A DNA stretch of 64,000 nt from [Mycobacterium] vasticus (lineage in GTDB: Bacteria; Actinomycetota; Actinomycetes; Mycobacteriales; Mycobacteriaceae): assembly GCF_020181595.1 (NCBI RefSeq), contig NZ_CP084028.1, positions 636,967 to 700,966 on the forward strand, in the 5' to 3' direction. A program made the position numbers and the translations under genes. The notes beneath the pieces are model-generated. The model saw only the letters and a list, made by a program, of their open reading frames with translations. It ran no database searches and was not told the DNA's origin. This document shows positions 39,342-48,475 of this stretch, piece after piece. Numbering within the stretch: the stretch's first letter is position 1; every line of letters starts with the position of its first letter.

Positions 39342-40503
39342 AACGGTCGGCGGCCCGGTGGCCGGACCGCTGCGCGGCGTGACCGTCGTCGACCTGACGA
39401 CGATGGTGATGGGGCCGTACTGCACCCAGATCATGGCCGACATGGGGGCCGACGTCGTCAAGGTCGAACCTCCCGAGGGCGACGCCACCCGCTACATCTC
39501 CGCGGGCCCGGCCCCAGACATGAGCGGGGTGTTCGTCAACGTCAACCGCGGCAAACGCAGCGTCGTACTGGACCTGCGCACCGATGCCGGCAAGGAGGCG
39601 ATCGCGGCGCTGATCGCCCGCGCCGACGTCTTCATCCACTCCATGCGGGCCAAGGCGATCGCCAAACTGGGCCTGGGTTACGACGACGTGGCCGCGCTCA
39701 ACCCGGGGATCGTCTACACCAACTGTTACGGGTACTCCCGGCGCGGCCCCGACGGCGACCGGCCGGCCTACGACGACACCATCCAGGCCGAATGCGGGCT
39801 GCCCGCCGTGCAACAACAGCTCACCGGACGGGCCGACTATGTGGGCACGATCATGGCCGACAAGATCGCCGGGCTGACCGCGCTGTACGCCACCATGATG
39901 GCGCTGTTCCACCGGGAACGCACCGGGCAGGGCCAAGAGGTCGAGGTCGCCATGTTCGAGACCATGGCCTCGTTCATGCTCGTCGAACACGCCAACGGCG
40001 CCATGTTCGACCCGCCGCTGGGCCCGGCCGTCTACCCGCGCACGGTGGCACCCAACCGGCGGCCGTATCAGACCAGCGACGGCCAGATCGCCGCACTGAT
40101 CTACAACGACAAGCACTGGAACGCCTTCATCGCCGCCGTCGAGCCGCCCTGGGCGTCCGAGCAGTACGCCACCCTGGCGCAACGGGCCCGCCAGATCGAC
40201 ACCGTCTACGGGCTGTTGGCGCAGACCATCAAGGGGCGCAGCACCCAGGAGTGGCTGACGCTGTTCCGCGAGTTGGAGATCCCGGCCGCCCCGCTCAACA
40301 CTCCCGGCGACCTGTTCGACGACCCGCACCTCAACGCCGTGGGACTGTTCGAAACTGTCGAGACCTCGCATGGCCCCGTGCGTTTCCCCGGCGTGCCGAC
40401 CTTTATGTCGCAGACCCCGGGGCGGGTCGCCGGGCCGGCACCGGAGCTGGGTGCCCACACCGCTTCGGTGCTCGCCGAACTGGGCCTGGCGGGGACGCCG
40501 TGA
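39328..40503 (+). CDS. CaiB/BaiF family III CoA-transferase
   Basis: A 391-residue CoA-transferase with MVMGPYCTQIMADMGADVVKVEPP, VNRGKRSVVLDLRTDAGK and the catalytic Asp in YDDTIQAECG. The start is TTG with GGAG 4-5 bases upstream; there is no ATG or GTG nearby that keeps the N-terminal motif. It heads a six-gene plus-strand operon of dehydrogenases and a crotonase ending at 45493. Confidence 0.86.
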   Translation: MSEQKTVGGPVAGPLRGVTVVDLTTMVMGPYCTQIMADMGADVVKVEPPEGDATRYISAGPAPDMSGVFVNVNRGKRSVVLDLRTDAGKEAIAALIARADVFIHSMRAKAIAKLGLGYDDVAALNPGIVYTNCYGYSRRGPDGDRPAYDDTIQAECGLPAVQQQLTGRADYVGTIMADKIAGLTALYATMMALFHRERTGQGQEVEVAMFETMASFMLVEHANGAMFDPPLGPAVYPRTVAPNRRPYQTSDGQIAALIYNDKHWNAFIAAVEPPWASEQYATLAQRARQIDTVYGLLAQTIKGRSTQEWLTLFRELEIPAAPLNTPGDLFDDPHLNAVGLFETVETSHGPVRFPGVPTFMSQTPGRVAGPAPELGAHTASVLAELGLAGTP

Positions 40504-41657
40504 TGGACTTCGAGATGGGCGCGCGCGCCGACGAACTTCGTGGACGACTGCGCGAGCTGATCGGCGCCGAACTGCCGGCAGAGTTTCCGGGGGCGTTCAC
40601 CGACGACCCCGCCGACCTGGCTGCGGCACAACGCTTCTGCCGGACACTGGCCGAACGCGACCTGCTCTGTCTGTCCTGGCCGGCCGAGTTCGGCGGGGCG
40701 GGCGCCTCGGTGTGGGAGCAGACCGTGGTGCGCGAGGAGATGTGGGCGCACCACGAACCGCGCGGCGCCCAGTACATGGGGGTGAACTGGGTCGGGCCGA
40801 TCATCATGCGGCACGGCACAACTGAGCAGCAGCGCCGGCATCTGCCGCCGATCGCGGCCGGCGAGGTGATCTGGTGTCAGGGATTCTCCGAGCCGGAAGC
40901 CGGCTCGGACCTGGCGTCGCTGCGCACCTATGCCCGCCGCGACGGTGACGGCTGGCTGATCAACGGCCAGAAGATCTGGACCTCGTACGCCACCATGGCG
41001 CACTGGTGCTTCCTGCTGGCCCGCACCACCCGGGTGGGAGAGGGCGGGGTACAGCGAAAACAGCAGGGCCTGAGCATATTCCTGGTCCCGATGGACAATC
41101 CGGCGATCACCGTCCGCCCGATCCGCACCATGATGGGACCGCACCACCTCAACGAGGTGTTCTTCGACGACCTGCGGGTCACCGACGCCGACGTGCTCGG
41201 TGAGGTGGACGCCGGCTGGTCGATCGTGGGCGACGTGATGGCGTTCGAGCGGGTGGGGATCGCCCGCTACGCGCGCTGCGAACGCCTGCTGGCCGCAGCG
41301 CCCGATGCGCTGGGCGAGCGTTGGGACACCCTGCCCGCCGAACTGGTGGCCCGCTGGATGCGGATGCTCACGCACTGCCGGCGGGCCAGGCTGATGGCCT
41401 ACCGGGTGGTGGCCATGCAGGCCGGCGGCCAGGTCTCGCCCGGTGACGCCGCCGCCTACCGGATCGCAGTCACCCGCCTGGACCAGGAGAGCGCCGAAGT
41501 GCTGGCCGAGATCGCCGCCGAAGCACCCGACAACTCGTGGTTCCGCGCCGACGTCGACGACCACTGGCGCTACTCGCAGGCGGCGACGGTGTCCTCCGGC
41601 AGCATCGAGATGCAGCGCATCCTGCTGTCCCGTGCCCTGCTGGCGGTGACGCGATGA
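40503..41657 (+). CDS. Acyl-CoA dehydrogenase, long subunit of tandem pair 1
   Basis: A 384-residue acyl-CoA dehydrogenase with CQGFSEPEAGSDLASL, NGQKIWTSYAT and MAFERVGIARY, whose Glu is at the IVD/LCAD-type base position. At the other possible base site it reads SSGSIEMQR, without Glu. It overlaps the preceding stop (ATG within GTGATG; GTG 40500 is possible) and the next gene by 4 bases. Together with the shorter next gene it resembles the alpha2-beta2 dehydrogenases of actinobacterial steroid degradation. Confidence 0.88.
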   Translation: MDFEMGARADELRGRLRELIGAELPAEFPGAFTDDPADLAAAQRFCRTLAERDLLCLSWPAEFGGAGASVWEQTVVREEMWAHHEPRGAQYMGVNWVGPIIMRHGTTEQQRRHLPPIAAGEVIWCQGFSEPEAGSDLASLRTYARRDGDGWLINGQKIWTSYATMAHWCFLLARTTRVGEGGVQRKQQGLSIFLVPMDNPAITVRPIRTMMGPHHLNEVFFDDLRVTDADVLGEVDAGWSIVGDVMAFERVGIARYARCERLLAAAPDALGERWDTLPAELVARWMRMLTHCRRARLMAYRVVAMQAGGQVSPGDAAAYRIAVTRLDQESAEVLAEIAAEAPDNSWFRADVDDHWRYSQAATVSSGSIEMQRILLSRALLAVTR

Positions 41658-42571
41658 ACCTCGAACTCGGAGCGGACGCAGTCGAATACGGGCAGTCGGC
41701 GCGGCGGGCGTTCGAGGCCGCCGGTGGCGACGAACTGGTGATCCGCGCCGACGCCGACCCCGCTGGCCGCGAGGACCTGGTGGGCCCGATCCTGAGCCGG
41801 CTGGGGGCATTTGACCTGCGGCCCCGCGACGACGCCGACGAACTCGAGGCCGCCGCGGCGCTGTGCCGCAGCGCCGGCTACTCCTGTGTGCCCTACCCGG
41901 TCGCCGAATGCCTTGCCGCACCCGCTGATCTGGACGTTGACGGGATGATCGTGGTTGACGAGCACGCCCCCGCCGGTGCGGTGGCCGGGCTGGACAAGCG
42001 CTGGGTTGCGGTCACGCTGGGCGGGGCGCGAAGCTCGGTGATGGTGCAGTCTTCGGTCCGGCCGGCGCTGGTGGCCGACCTGACCTTGGCTGAAAGCGTC
42101 GGTGACGGCGCTGCTGATGTGGCGCTGGGCCTGGTCCTGCCGGCCTGGACCCTGCTGGGAATGCTGGACCGGGCAATGGATCTCACCGTGGATCATGTGC
42201 GGCTACGCGAACAGTTCGGCCAGCCGCTGTCGCAGTTCCAGGGTGTGCAGTTCCAGTTGACCGACGCCGAGGTGGAGCGGGCCGGACTGGAGATGCTGGC
42301 CAAGTACGCCCTGGCCAGCATCGCCGCCGGGCGGCCCGAGGTTCTCGACGACGCGTTGGCGACCCGCGCCGCCGCGCTGGAGGCCGCCGAGGTGGTGTTC
42401 CGGGTCTGTCACCAGCTGCATGGTGCCGTCGGCTTCTGCGACGAGACGGTGCTGTCCTGGCTGTCGCGCTACAGCCAACCGCTGCGACGACTGCCGTGGG
42501 GACTCTCCCGCACTCGAGATCTGCTGGTGCAGCGCGCCGGGAGAGCCGGGTTGAGGGGGCTCTACGCATGA
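41654..42571 (+). CDS. Acyl-CoA dehydrogenase-like, short subunit of tandem pair 1
   Basis: A 305-residue protein matching the acyl-CoA dehydrogenase fold but short and weakly conserved in the N-terminal and middle domains; it lacks a readable TEPxAGSD flavin loop. The C-terminal helical domain is clear: VDHVRLREQFGQPLSQFQGVQ and CHQLHGAVGFCDETVLSWL. It starts within the stop of the long subunit. Such short partners in FadE heterotetramers bind FAD jointly with the long subunit. Confidence 0.82.
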   Translation: MNLELGADAVEYGQSARRAFEAAGGDELVIRADADPAGREDLVGPILSRLGAFDLRPRDDADELEAAAALCRSAGYSCVPYPVAECLAAPADLDVDGMIVVDEHAPAGAVAGLDKRWVAVTLGGARSSVMVQSSVRPALVADLTLAESVGDGAADVALGLVLPAWTLLGMLDRAMDLTVDHVRLREQFGQPLSQFQGVQFQLTDAEVERAGLEMLAKYALASIAAGRPEVLDDALATRAAALEAAEVVFRVCHQLHGAVGFCDETVLSWLSRYSQPLRRLPWGLSRTRDLLVQRAGRAGLRGLYA

Positions 42572-43350
42572 AATACGACCTGCCGCAGGAGATCACCGTC
42601 ACCGGTGACGGACCGATTCGCACGGTCACGATCAACCGCCCCGCCGAACTGAACAGTGTCAACGCCAACCTGCACTGGGGCCTGGCCAACGTGTGGCGTC
42701 AGATCGCCGCAGACAAGCAGGCCCGGGTCGTGGTGCTCACCGGCGCGGGCCGGGCGTTCTCCGCAGGCGGCGACCTGAACTGGATCGAGACGTTCCTCGA
42801 CGACGAGGCGGCCCGTGACGAGAGCATCCGCGAGGGCGCCCAGATCGTCGAGGAGATGCTGCGGTTTCCCCTGCCGATCATCGCGGCCGTCAACGGCCCC
42901 GCCGTCGGCCTGGGCTGCAGCGTGGCCCTGCTCTGCGACATCGTGCTGATCTCGCAGACAGCCTATTTCGCCGACCCGCACGTGGCGGTCGGGCTGGTGG
43001 CCGGCGACGGCGGGGCCGCACTGTGGCCGCTGCTCACCCCGATCCTGCGGTCGCGCGAATACCTCTACACCGGCGACCGGATCGACGCCGCCACCGCCGT
43101 CGAGCTCGGGCTGGCCAGCCGGACGGTGGCGCCCGAGGAGTTGCACGCCCAAGCCCAGCAGTTGGCGCAACGGCTGGCCGCCCAGCCGCCGGAGGCGCTG
43201 CAGGGCACCAAGCGGGTGGTCAACATGTACCTGTCGCAGGTTCTCGGCGGGCCGCTGCAGGCCGGGTTCGCCGCCGAGGTCGCCACCATGAAGACCGACG
43301 AACACCGCCGCCGGCTCTTGGCCGTCAAGAACCGGGCGAGCAGAACATGA
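42568..43350 (+). CDS. Enoyl-CoA hydratase/isomerase family protein
   Basis: A 260-residue crotonase with TGAGRAFSAGGDLNWIE and NGPAVGLGCSVALLCD. The usual Glu positions read GCSVAL and ADPHVAVGLVAGDGG, leaving an Asp in the second loop, so the acid set is atypical. Four-base overlaps link it to dehydrogenases on both sides. Confidence 0.86.
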   Translation: MKYDLPQEITVTGDGPIRTVTINRPAELNSVNANLHWGLANVWRQIAADKQARVVVLTGAGRAFSAGGDLNWIETFLDDEAARDESIREGAQIVEEMLRFPLPIIAAVNGPAVGLGCSVALLCDIVLISQTAYFADPHVAVGLVAGDGGAALWPLLTPILRSREYLYTGDRIDAATAVELGLASRTVAPEELHAQAQQLAQRLAAQPPEALQGTKRVVNMYLSQVLGGPLQAGFAAEVATMKTDEHRRRLLAVKNRASRT

Positions 43351-44504
43351 CCGAGGACTTCCGCGGCCACGTACGCCAGTGGTGTCGCGAGAACATTCCC
43401 GCCGACTGGCGCCGCAGTCAGACCGGGGTGAGCGAAGCCGAGTTCGTCGCCTTCCAACGGAGCTGGTTCGCCACCCTGCACAGCGCCGGCTTCGCGGTGC
43501 CGCACTGGCCGCGGGAGTGGGGCGGCGGCATGTCGGTGGCCGATCAGGCCGTGCTGTACCAGGAATTGGCCGCCCACGACGCACCCCGGCTGGTGCTGGC
43601 GTTCGTCGGCATCCACCACGCGGCGGCCACCCTGCTGGCCGCGGGCACACAGGAGCAGCAACGGCGGCATCTGCCGGCGGTCTGCGACGGCGAGATCTGG
43701 GTGCAGGGCTTCTCCGAACCCGAAGCGGGCTCGGATCTGGCGTCGCTGCGTACCACCGCCCGCCGGGTGGGCGACGACTATGTGGTCAACGGCCAGAAGC
43801 TCTGGGCCAGCGGCGCCCGGCACGCCCAATGGTGCCTGCTGCTGGCCCGTACCGACCCGGATGCCCCCAAGCGCAAGGGCATCTCGTATTTCCTGCTGGA
43901 CATGTCCAGCCCCGGTGTGCAGGTGCGGCCGATCCGAAACGCAGTGGGCGACGACCATTTCTGCGAGATCTTCCTCGACGACGTGCTGATCCCCGCGGCG
44001 AATCTGATCGGCGCGGAGAACGCCGGATGGCAGGTGGCGCAGGCGACGCTGGGCGCCGAACGCGGACTGACCATGCTGGAGCTGGCCGAGCGGCTGGGAG
44101 GCGCGGGTTTTCGCCGGCTGGTGCAGGCCGCCCCCAAACACGACCCGGTGGTGGCGGATCGGCTGGCGCAGTTGGAGATCGAGATCACCGGGCTGCGGGC
44201 GATGTGCCGACAGCTGGTGCATGACGTCGAGGCGGGCCGCGCCGGGCCGGCCGACGCCTCGATCGTGAAGCTGTTCTACAGCGAACTGCTGCAACGGGTC
44301 ACCGACTTCGGCGCCGAGATCGGTGGGCCCGCCGCCCACACCGTGCTGGCCAAACCGGCGTCGGGCGGCTGGGAGTCCGGCGCCTGGGTGCTGGACTTCA
44401 TCGGATCCTGGGAGTGGACCATCCCGGGCGGCTCCAGCGAGATCCAGCGCACCATCATCGGCGAGCGCGGCCTGGGCCTACCGCGAGAACCGAGTGTGCC
44501 CTGA
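43347..44504 (+). CDS. Acyl-CoA dehydrogenase, long subunit of tandem pair 2
   Basis: A 385-residue acyl-CoA dehydrogenase: VQGFSEPEAGSDLASL, NGQKLWASGARHAQ, the LGAERGLTMLEL segment with Glu at the IVD-type position, and IPGGSSEIQRTIIGERGLGLPRE, where the usual YEGT Glu is Gly. It overlaps the crotonase upstream by 4 bases and shares one base with the short subunit downstream. Confidence 0.89.
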   Translation: MTEDFRGHVRQWCRENIPADWRRSQTGVSEAEFVAFQRSWFATLHSAGFAVPHWPREWGGGMSVADQAVLYQELAAHDAPRLVLAFVGIHHAAATLLAAGTQEQQRRHLPAVCDGEIWVQGFSEPEAGSDLASLRTTARRVGDDYVVNGQKLWASGARHAQWCLLLARTDPDAPKRKGISYFLLDMSSPGVQVRPIRNAVGDDHFCEIFLDDVLIPAANLIGAENAGWQVAQATLGAERGLTMLELAERLGGAGFRRLVQAAPKHDPVVADRLAQLEIEITGLRAMCRQLVHDVEAGRAGPADASIVKLFYSELLQRVTDFGAEIGGPAAHTVLAKPASGGWESGAWVLDFIGSWEWTIPGGSSEIQRTIIGERGLGLPREPSVP

Positions 44505-45493
44505 TGGCAACGGAATTCACCGAGCTGCATGACGACCTGCGGGCCGTCGCCGCCGACGTGCTTTCCCGGGGCGCGGACTGGACGACGCTGGTCGCGGCGG
44601 GCTGGGCTGGGCTGGAGGTACCCGAGGAGCTGGGCGGGTCGGGGGCGGGCTTCGCCGAGGTCGCAGTGATCTGCGAGGAGCTGGGCCGGGCCGCGGCGAG
44701 CACGCCCTACCTCGGCGGCGCGGTGCTGTCCGTCGCTTTGCTGAACACCGTGGCCGACAGCGCCGTTCGTGACCCGCTGCTGGCCGGGATCGCCGACGGC
44801 ACGATCCGCGCGACCGCGGTGCTGGGTGAATTCACCGTCTCGGCCGACGGCCGGCTGACCGGACGCGCCGACTTCGTGCCGGACGCGGCGGGGGCGGACC
44901 GGCTGCTGGTGGCGGCCACCGACGCGGGCGGCGCCGACGTCGTGGTGGTGGCCGATGACCTGACCGTCAGCGCGCAGCCGCTGCTCGATGAGACCCGCAG
45001 CGTCGCCACCGTGACCGCTGACGGCGTCGAGGTCGATGCGGTGCTGGCCGCCAACCGAACAGCGGCGCTGGGCAATCGGGCGGCGCTGGCGGTGGCCTGC
45101 GACAGCCTCGGGCTGGCCGAGGCGATGCTGAAAGCCACGGTGTCCTACGCGCAGACCCGCACCCAGTTCGGCCGGCCCATCGGATCCTTCCAGGCTGTCA
45201 AGCACGCCTGCGCCGACATGCTGGTGAAGAACTCGGTGGCCCGCGCCTTGATCCGCGAGGCCATCGACGCAGTGCTGGCCGACACCGACGCCGACACCGC
45301 TGTGGCGATGGCCAAGTCCTACGCCTGCGGTGCCGCCGTCGACGTCGTCGGCAAGGCGATGCAGCTGCACGGCGGCATCGGTTACACGTGGGAGAGCGGC
45401 ATCCACGTCTACCTCAAACGCGCCACGTTCAACCGGTCGCTGTTCGGTTCACCGGCAGCGCACCGCAGAAAGCTCGCTCACCGATATCAGTAA
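44504..45493 (+). CDS. Acyl-CoA dehydrogenase-like, short subunit of tandem pair 2
   Basis: A 329-residue protein with LEVPEELGGSGAGFAEVAVICEELG, a reduced middle domain, and the C-terminal segments SYAQTRTQFGRPIGSFQAVKH and MQLHGGIGYTWESGIHVYLKRA. The GGIGYTWE..YLKRA signature is common in the short subunits of heteromeric FadEs. It starts inside the stop codon of the long subunit. It ends 21 bases before the ThDP enzyme. Confidence 0.87.
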   Translation: MATEFTELHDDLRAVAADVLSRGADWTTLVAAGWAGLEVPEELGGSGAGFAEVAVICEELGRAAASTPYLGGAVLSVALLNTVADSAVRDPLLAGIADGTIRATAVLGEFTVSADGRLTGRADFVPDAAGADRLLVAATDAGGADVVVVADDLTVSAQPLLDETRSVATVTADGVEVDAVLAANRTAALGNRAALAVACDSLGLAEAMLKATVSYAQTRTQFGRPIGSFQAVKHACADMLVKNSVARALIREAIDAVLADTDADTAVAMAKSYACGAAVDVVGKAMQLHGGIGYTWESGIHVYLKRATFNRSLFGSPAAHRRKLAHRYQ

Positions 45494-45514
45494 GTACAAC
45501 AAGGAGTTTCGATC

Positions 45515-47221
45515 ATGGGTGTACCCGTCTATCGTCGTATTCTGGAGCTGTTCGAAGCCGAGGGCGTCAACACGCTGTTCGGCATCCCCGACCCCAACTT
45601 CGTGCACATGTTCGTCGAGGCCGAGCAGCGCGGCTGGTCGGTGGTGGCGCCGCACCACGAGGAGAGCGCCGGGTTCATGGCCGAGGCGGCCTCCCGGATG
45701 ACCGGGCGGCCCGGGCTGTGCATCGGCACGCTGGGCCCCGGGGTGGCCAACATCGCCGGGGCGATGATGTGCGCGAAGGTGGAGAACTCCCCGGTGGTGT
45801 TCCTGGGTGGCCAGCGGGCCCGAATCACCGAGCGCCGGGTGCGGCGCGGCCGTATCCAGTTCGTGCGCCAGGAAGAGCTTTTCGCGCCGTCGGTGAAGTA
45901 CAGCGCGTCCATCGAGTACGCCGACCAGACCGATGAGATCGTGCACGAGGCGATCCGCCGCGCCATGTCGGGCACCCCCGGGCCGGCCTACATCGAATAC
46001 CCGTCGCAGGTGATCCTCGAAGAGCTCGACGTCGCCGGCCCGCCCGAGCCGCACCGCTACCGGCTGGTGAATCAGCGCGCCGGGGCCGCCGAGCTGGCCC
46101 AAGCCGTCGAGATCATCCGCAATGCCGCCAGCCCGATCCTGCTGGTGGGCCACGGAGTGCACACCTCGCGCACCGGATCGGCGGTGCGTGAGCTCGCCGA
46201 GCTGATGGCCTGTCCGGTGATCCAGACCTCCGGTGGCACCGCGTTCATCCCGGGGCTTGAGGACCGCACCTTCCCGTACGGGTTCTCCAGCGCCGCCGTC
46301 GAAGCCGTCGCCGCCTCGGATGTCTGTGTGGCGCTGGGCACCGAGCTCGGCGAGCCGGTGCACTACGGCACGACTCGGCACTGGGCGGACAAGAACGCCG
46401 ACCGCAAGTGGATCTACGTCGAGCAGGACCCGCTGGCGATCGGGGTGAACCGGCCCATCGACGTGCCGCTGGTGGGTGACCTGCGCGGGGTGGTCCCGCA
46501 GTTGGTCGAGGCCCTCAAGAAGACCCCGCGCGCCGCGTCGGCCGATCTGGCCCGGTGGGTCAAGCAGGACGCCGACCAGCTGGCCGAGCTGGCGGCCACC
46601 GCGCCGTCGGGCCGCAGTCCGGTGCACCCGGCGCGCTACGTGGTCGAGGCCAGCAAGGCGTTCCCCGAGGACGGCATCATGGTCCGCGACGGCGGCGCCA
46701 CCGTCATCTTCCAGTGGACCTATTCGCAGGCCAAGCCGCACGACGTGATGTGGAACCAGAACTTCGGGCACCTCGGCACCGGGCTGCCCTATGCCGTGGG
46801 AGCCTCGGTGGCCGAAGGCGGCAAGCGGCCGGTGATGCTGCTGACCAGCGACTCGGCGTTCCTGTTCCACATCGCCGAGCTGGAGACCGCGGCGCGGCTG
46901 AACCTGCCGCTGGTCTGCGTGGTCGGCGTGGACCACCAATGGGGCCTGGAAGTCGGGGTGTACAAGCGGACCTTCGAGCAGCCGTCGCCGCAGCCGGGGG
47001 TGCACTGGAGCAAGAACGTCCGGTTCGACACGATCGCGCAGGGCATGGGCTGCCACGGCGAATTCGTCGAGGATGAGGCCGAGATCGGGCCGGCGGTCAA
47101 GCGAGCCTTCGCCCGCGGCGGGACCTCGGTGATCCACGTCTGCATCGATCCGAAGGCCAACTCCGAGGAGATGCCCAACTACGCGGAATTCCGTACCTGG
47201 TACGCGGAGGGCACCCAATAG
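45515..47221 (+). CDS. ThDP-dependent enzyme, acetolactate synthase/2-hydroxyacyl-CoA lyase-like
   Basis: A 568-residue three-domain ThDP enzyme. Glu49 (HHEESAGFMAEAASR) is the conserved N1' activator, and TLGPGVANIAGAM is typical of the ALS/oxalyl-CoA decarboxylase group. The metal/ThDP motif is unusual: GDG reads SDS (445-447) and the following NN reads VD (472-473, VVGVDHQWG). Oxidative acetolactate formation is improbable in this context; C-C bond cleavage of a 2-hydroxyacyl-CoA or a 2-keto acid is the better guess. ATG 45515 has an AAGGAG SD. Confidence 0.82.
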   Translation: MGVPVYRRILELFEAEGVNTLFGIPDPNFVHMFVEAEQRGWSVVAPHHEESAGFMAEAASRMTGRPGLCIGTLGPGVANIAGAMMCAKVENSPVVFLGGQRARITERRVRRGRIQFVRQEELFAPSVKYSASIEYADQTDEIVHEAIRRAMSGTPGPAYIEYPSQVILEELDVAGPPEPHRYRLVNQRAGAAELAQAVEIIRNAASPILLVGHGVHTSRTGSAVRELAELMACPVIQTSGGTAFIPGLEDRTFPYGFSSAAVEAVAASDVCVALGTELGEPVHYGTTRHWADKNADRKWIYVEQDPLAIGVNRPIDVPLVGDLRGVVPQLVEALKKTPRAASADLARWVKQDADQLAELAATAPSGRSPVHPARYVVEASKAFPEDGIMVRDGGATVIFQWTYSQAKPHDVMWNQNFGHLGTGLPYAVGASVAEGGKRPVMLLTSDSAFLFHIAELETAARLNLPLVCVVGVDHQWGLEVGVYKRTFEQPSPQPGVHWSKNVRFDTIAQGMGCHGEFVEDEAEIGPAVKRAFARGGTSVIHVCIDPKANSEEMPNYAEFRTWYAEGTQ

Positions 47222-47223
47222 AC

Positions 47224-47238
47224 GAGAATGTTATTCTC
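47224..47238 (+). promoter_or_regulatory. GAGAAYG-N3-TTCTC operator, copy 3
   Basis: GAGAATGTTATTCTC is extended by C and G on the two sides to a 17-bp inverted repeat, immediately after the ThDP gene stop and 46 bases before the dehydrogenase ATG. It differs from the 15280 site by one base and likewise includes TATTCT, a plausible -10. Confidence 0.7.
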
Positions 47239-47284
47239 GTTTTCGCCTAATGAATTTCCACGCGCTGATGGGCTGGAGGAGAGC

Positions 47285-48475
47285 ATGTCCGGCGGAATGA
47301 GCTTCGAGCTGACCGAGGACCAGGAACTGATCCGGAGGTCGGTCGCCGAACTCGCGGCGAAGTTCGACGATCACTACTGGATGGCCAAGGACCAGGCGCA
47401 CGAATTCCCGCGGGAGTTCTACGACGCCATCGCCGGCGGCGGCTGGCTGGGCATGACCATCCCCGAGGAGTTCGGCGGGCACGGGCTGGGCATCACCGAG
47501 GCCACCATCCTGGCCGAGGAAGTGGCACGTTCCGGTGGTGGCATGAACGCCGCCAGCGCCATCCACATGTCGATCTTCGGCATGCAACCGGTCGTGGTCT
47601 TCGGCTCGGACGAGATGAAAGCCGAAACCCTGCCGCGCATAGTCAGTGGTGACCTGCATGTGTGCTTCGGCGTCACCGAACCGACTGCGGGTCTTGACAC
47701 GTCACGGATCACCACGTTCGCCAAGCGTGACGGCAGTGATTATGTGGTCAACGGCCGCAAGGTCTGGATCTCCAAAGCGCTCGAGTCCGAGAAGATCCTC
47801 CTGCTGACCCGCACCGAGTCCCGCGACGACGTGGAGAGGCGTGGGGGCAAACCCACCGAGGGGCTCACCCTGTTCCTCACCGACATCGACCGCGACCACG
47901 TCGACATCAGGCCGATCCCCAAGATGGGCCGAAATGCGGTGTCCTCCAATGAGGTCTTCATCGACGACCTGCGGGTCCCGGCCGAACACCGGATCGGCGA
48001 AGAGGGCAAGGGCTTCTCCTACATCCTGCACGGGCTCAACCCGGAGCGCATGCTGATCGCCGCCGAGGCCCTCGGCATCGGCCGGGTCGCCCTGGACCGT
48101 GCGGTCAAATACGCCAACGAGCGGGTGGTGTTCGACCGGCCGATCGGCATGAACCAGGGCATCGCGTTCCCGCTCGCCGACTCACTGGCCCGCCTGGACG
48201 CCGCCGAGTTGATCCTGCGCAAGGCCACCTGGCTCTACGACAACGGCAAGTCCTGCGGGCGTGAGGCCAACATGGCCAAATACCTCTGCGCGGACGCCGG
48301 TTTCGCCGCGGCCGACCGGGCGCTGCAGACCCACGGGGGAATGGGCTACTCGGAGGAGTACAACATCTCCCGGTTCTTCCGTGAGTCGCGGCTGATGAAG
48401 ATCGCGCCGGTCAGCCAGGAGATGATCCTGAACTTCCTCGGCTCGCACGTCCTCGGCCTGCCGAGGAGCTATTGA
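47285..48475 (+). CDS. Acyl-CoA dehydrogenase
   Basis: A 396-residue acyl-CoA dehydrogenase with FGVTEPTAGLDTSRI, NGRKVWISKAL and QTHGGMGYSEEYNISRFFRE. The C-terminal base position reads IAPVSQEM, without Glu, whereas LNPERMLIAAEALG offers a Glu at the IVD-like site. ATG 47285 is chosen because of a strong GGAGGAGA SD; the frame extends to 47228 through the operator. It begins an operon with CoA-transferase, crotonase, thiolase and another dehydrogenase. Confidence 0.88.
   Translation: MSGGMSFELTEDQELIRRSVAELAAKFDDHYWMAKDQAHEFPREFYDAIAGGGWLGMTIPEEFGGHGLGITEATILAEEVARSGGGMNAASAIHMSIFGMQPVVVFGSDEMKAETLPRIVSGDLHVCFGVTEPTAGLDTSRITTFAKRDGSDYVVNGRKVWISKALESEKILLLTRTESRDDVERRGGKPTEGLTLFLTDIDRDHVDIRPIPKMGRNAVSSNEVFIDDLRVPAEHRIGEEGKGFSYILHGLNPERMLIAAEALGIGRVALDRAVKYANERVVFDRPIGMNQGIAFPLADSLARLDAAELILRKATWLYDNGKSCGREANMAKYLCADAGFAAADRALQTHGGMGYSEEYNISRFFRESRLMKIAPVSQEMILNFLGSHVLGLPRSY

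Noticed and set aside
45515..47221. Acetolactate synthase (ilvB) for branched-chain amino acid synthesis
   Set aside because: There is no ilvN or ilvC neighbour, the ThDP motif is altered, and the context is catabolic.
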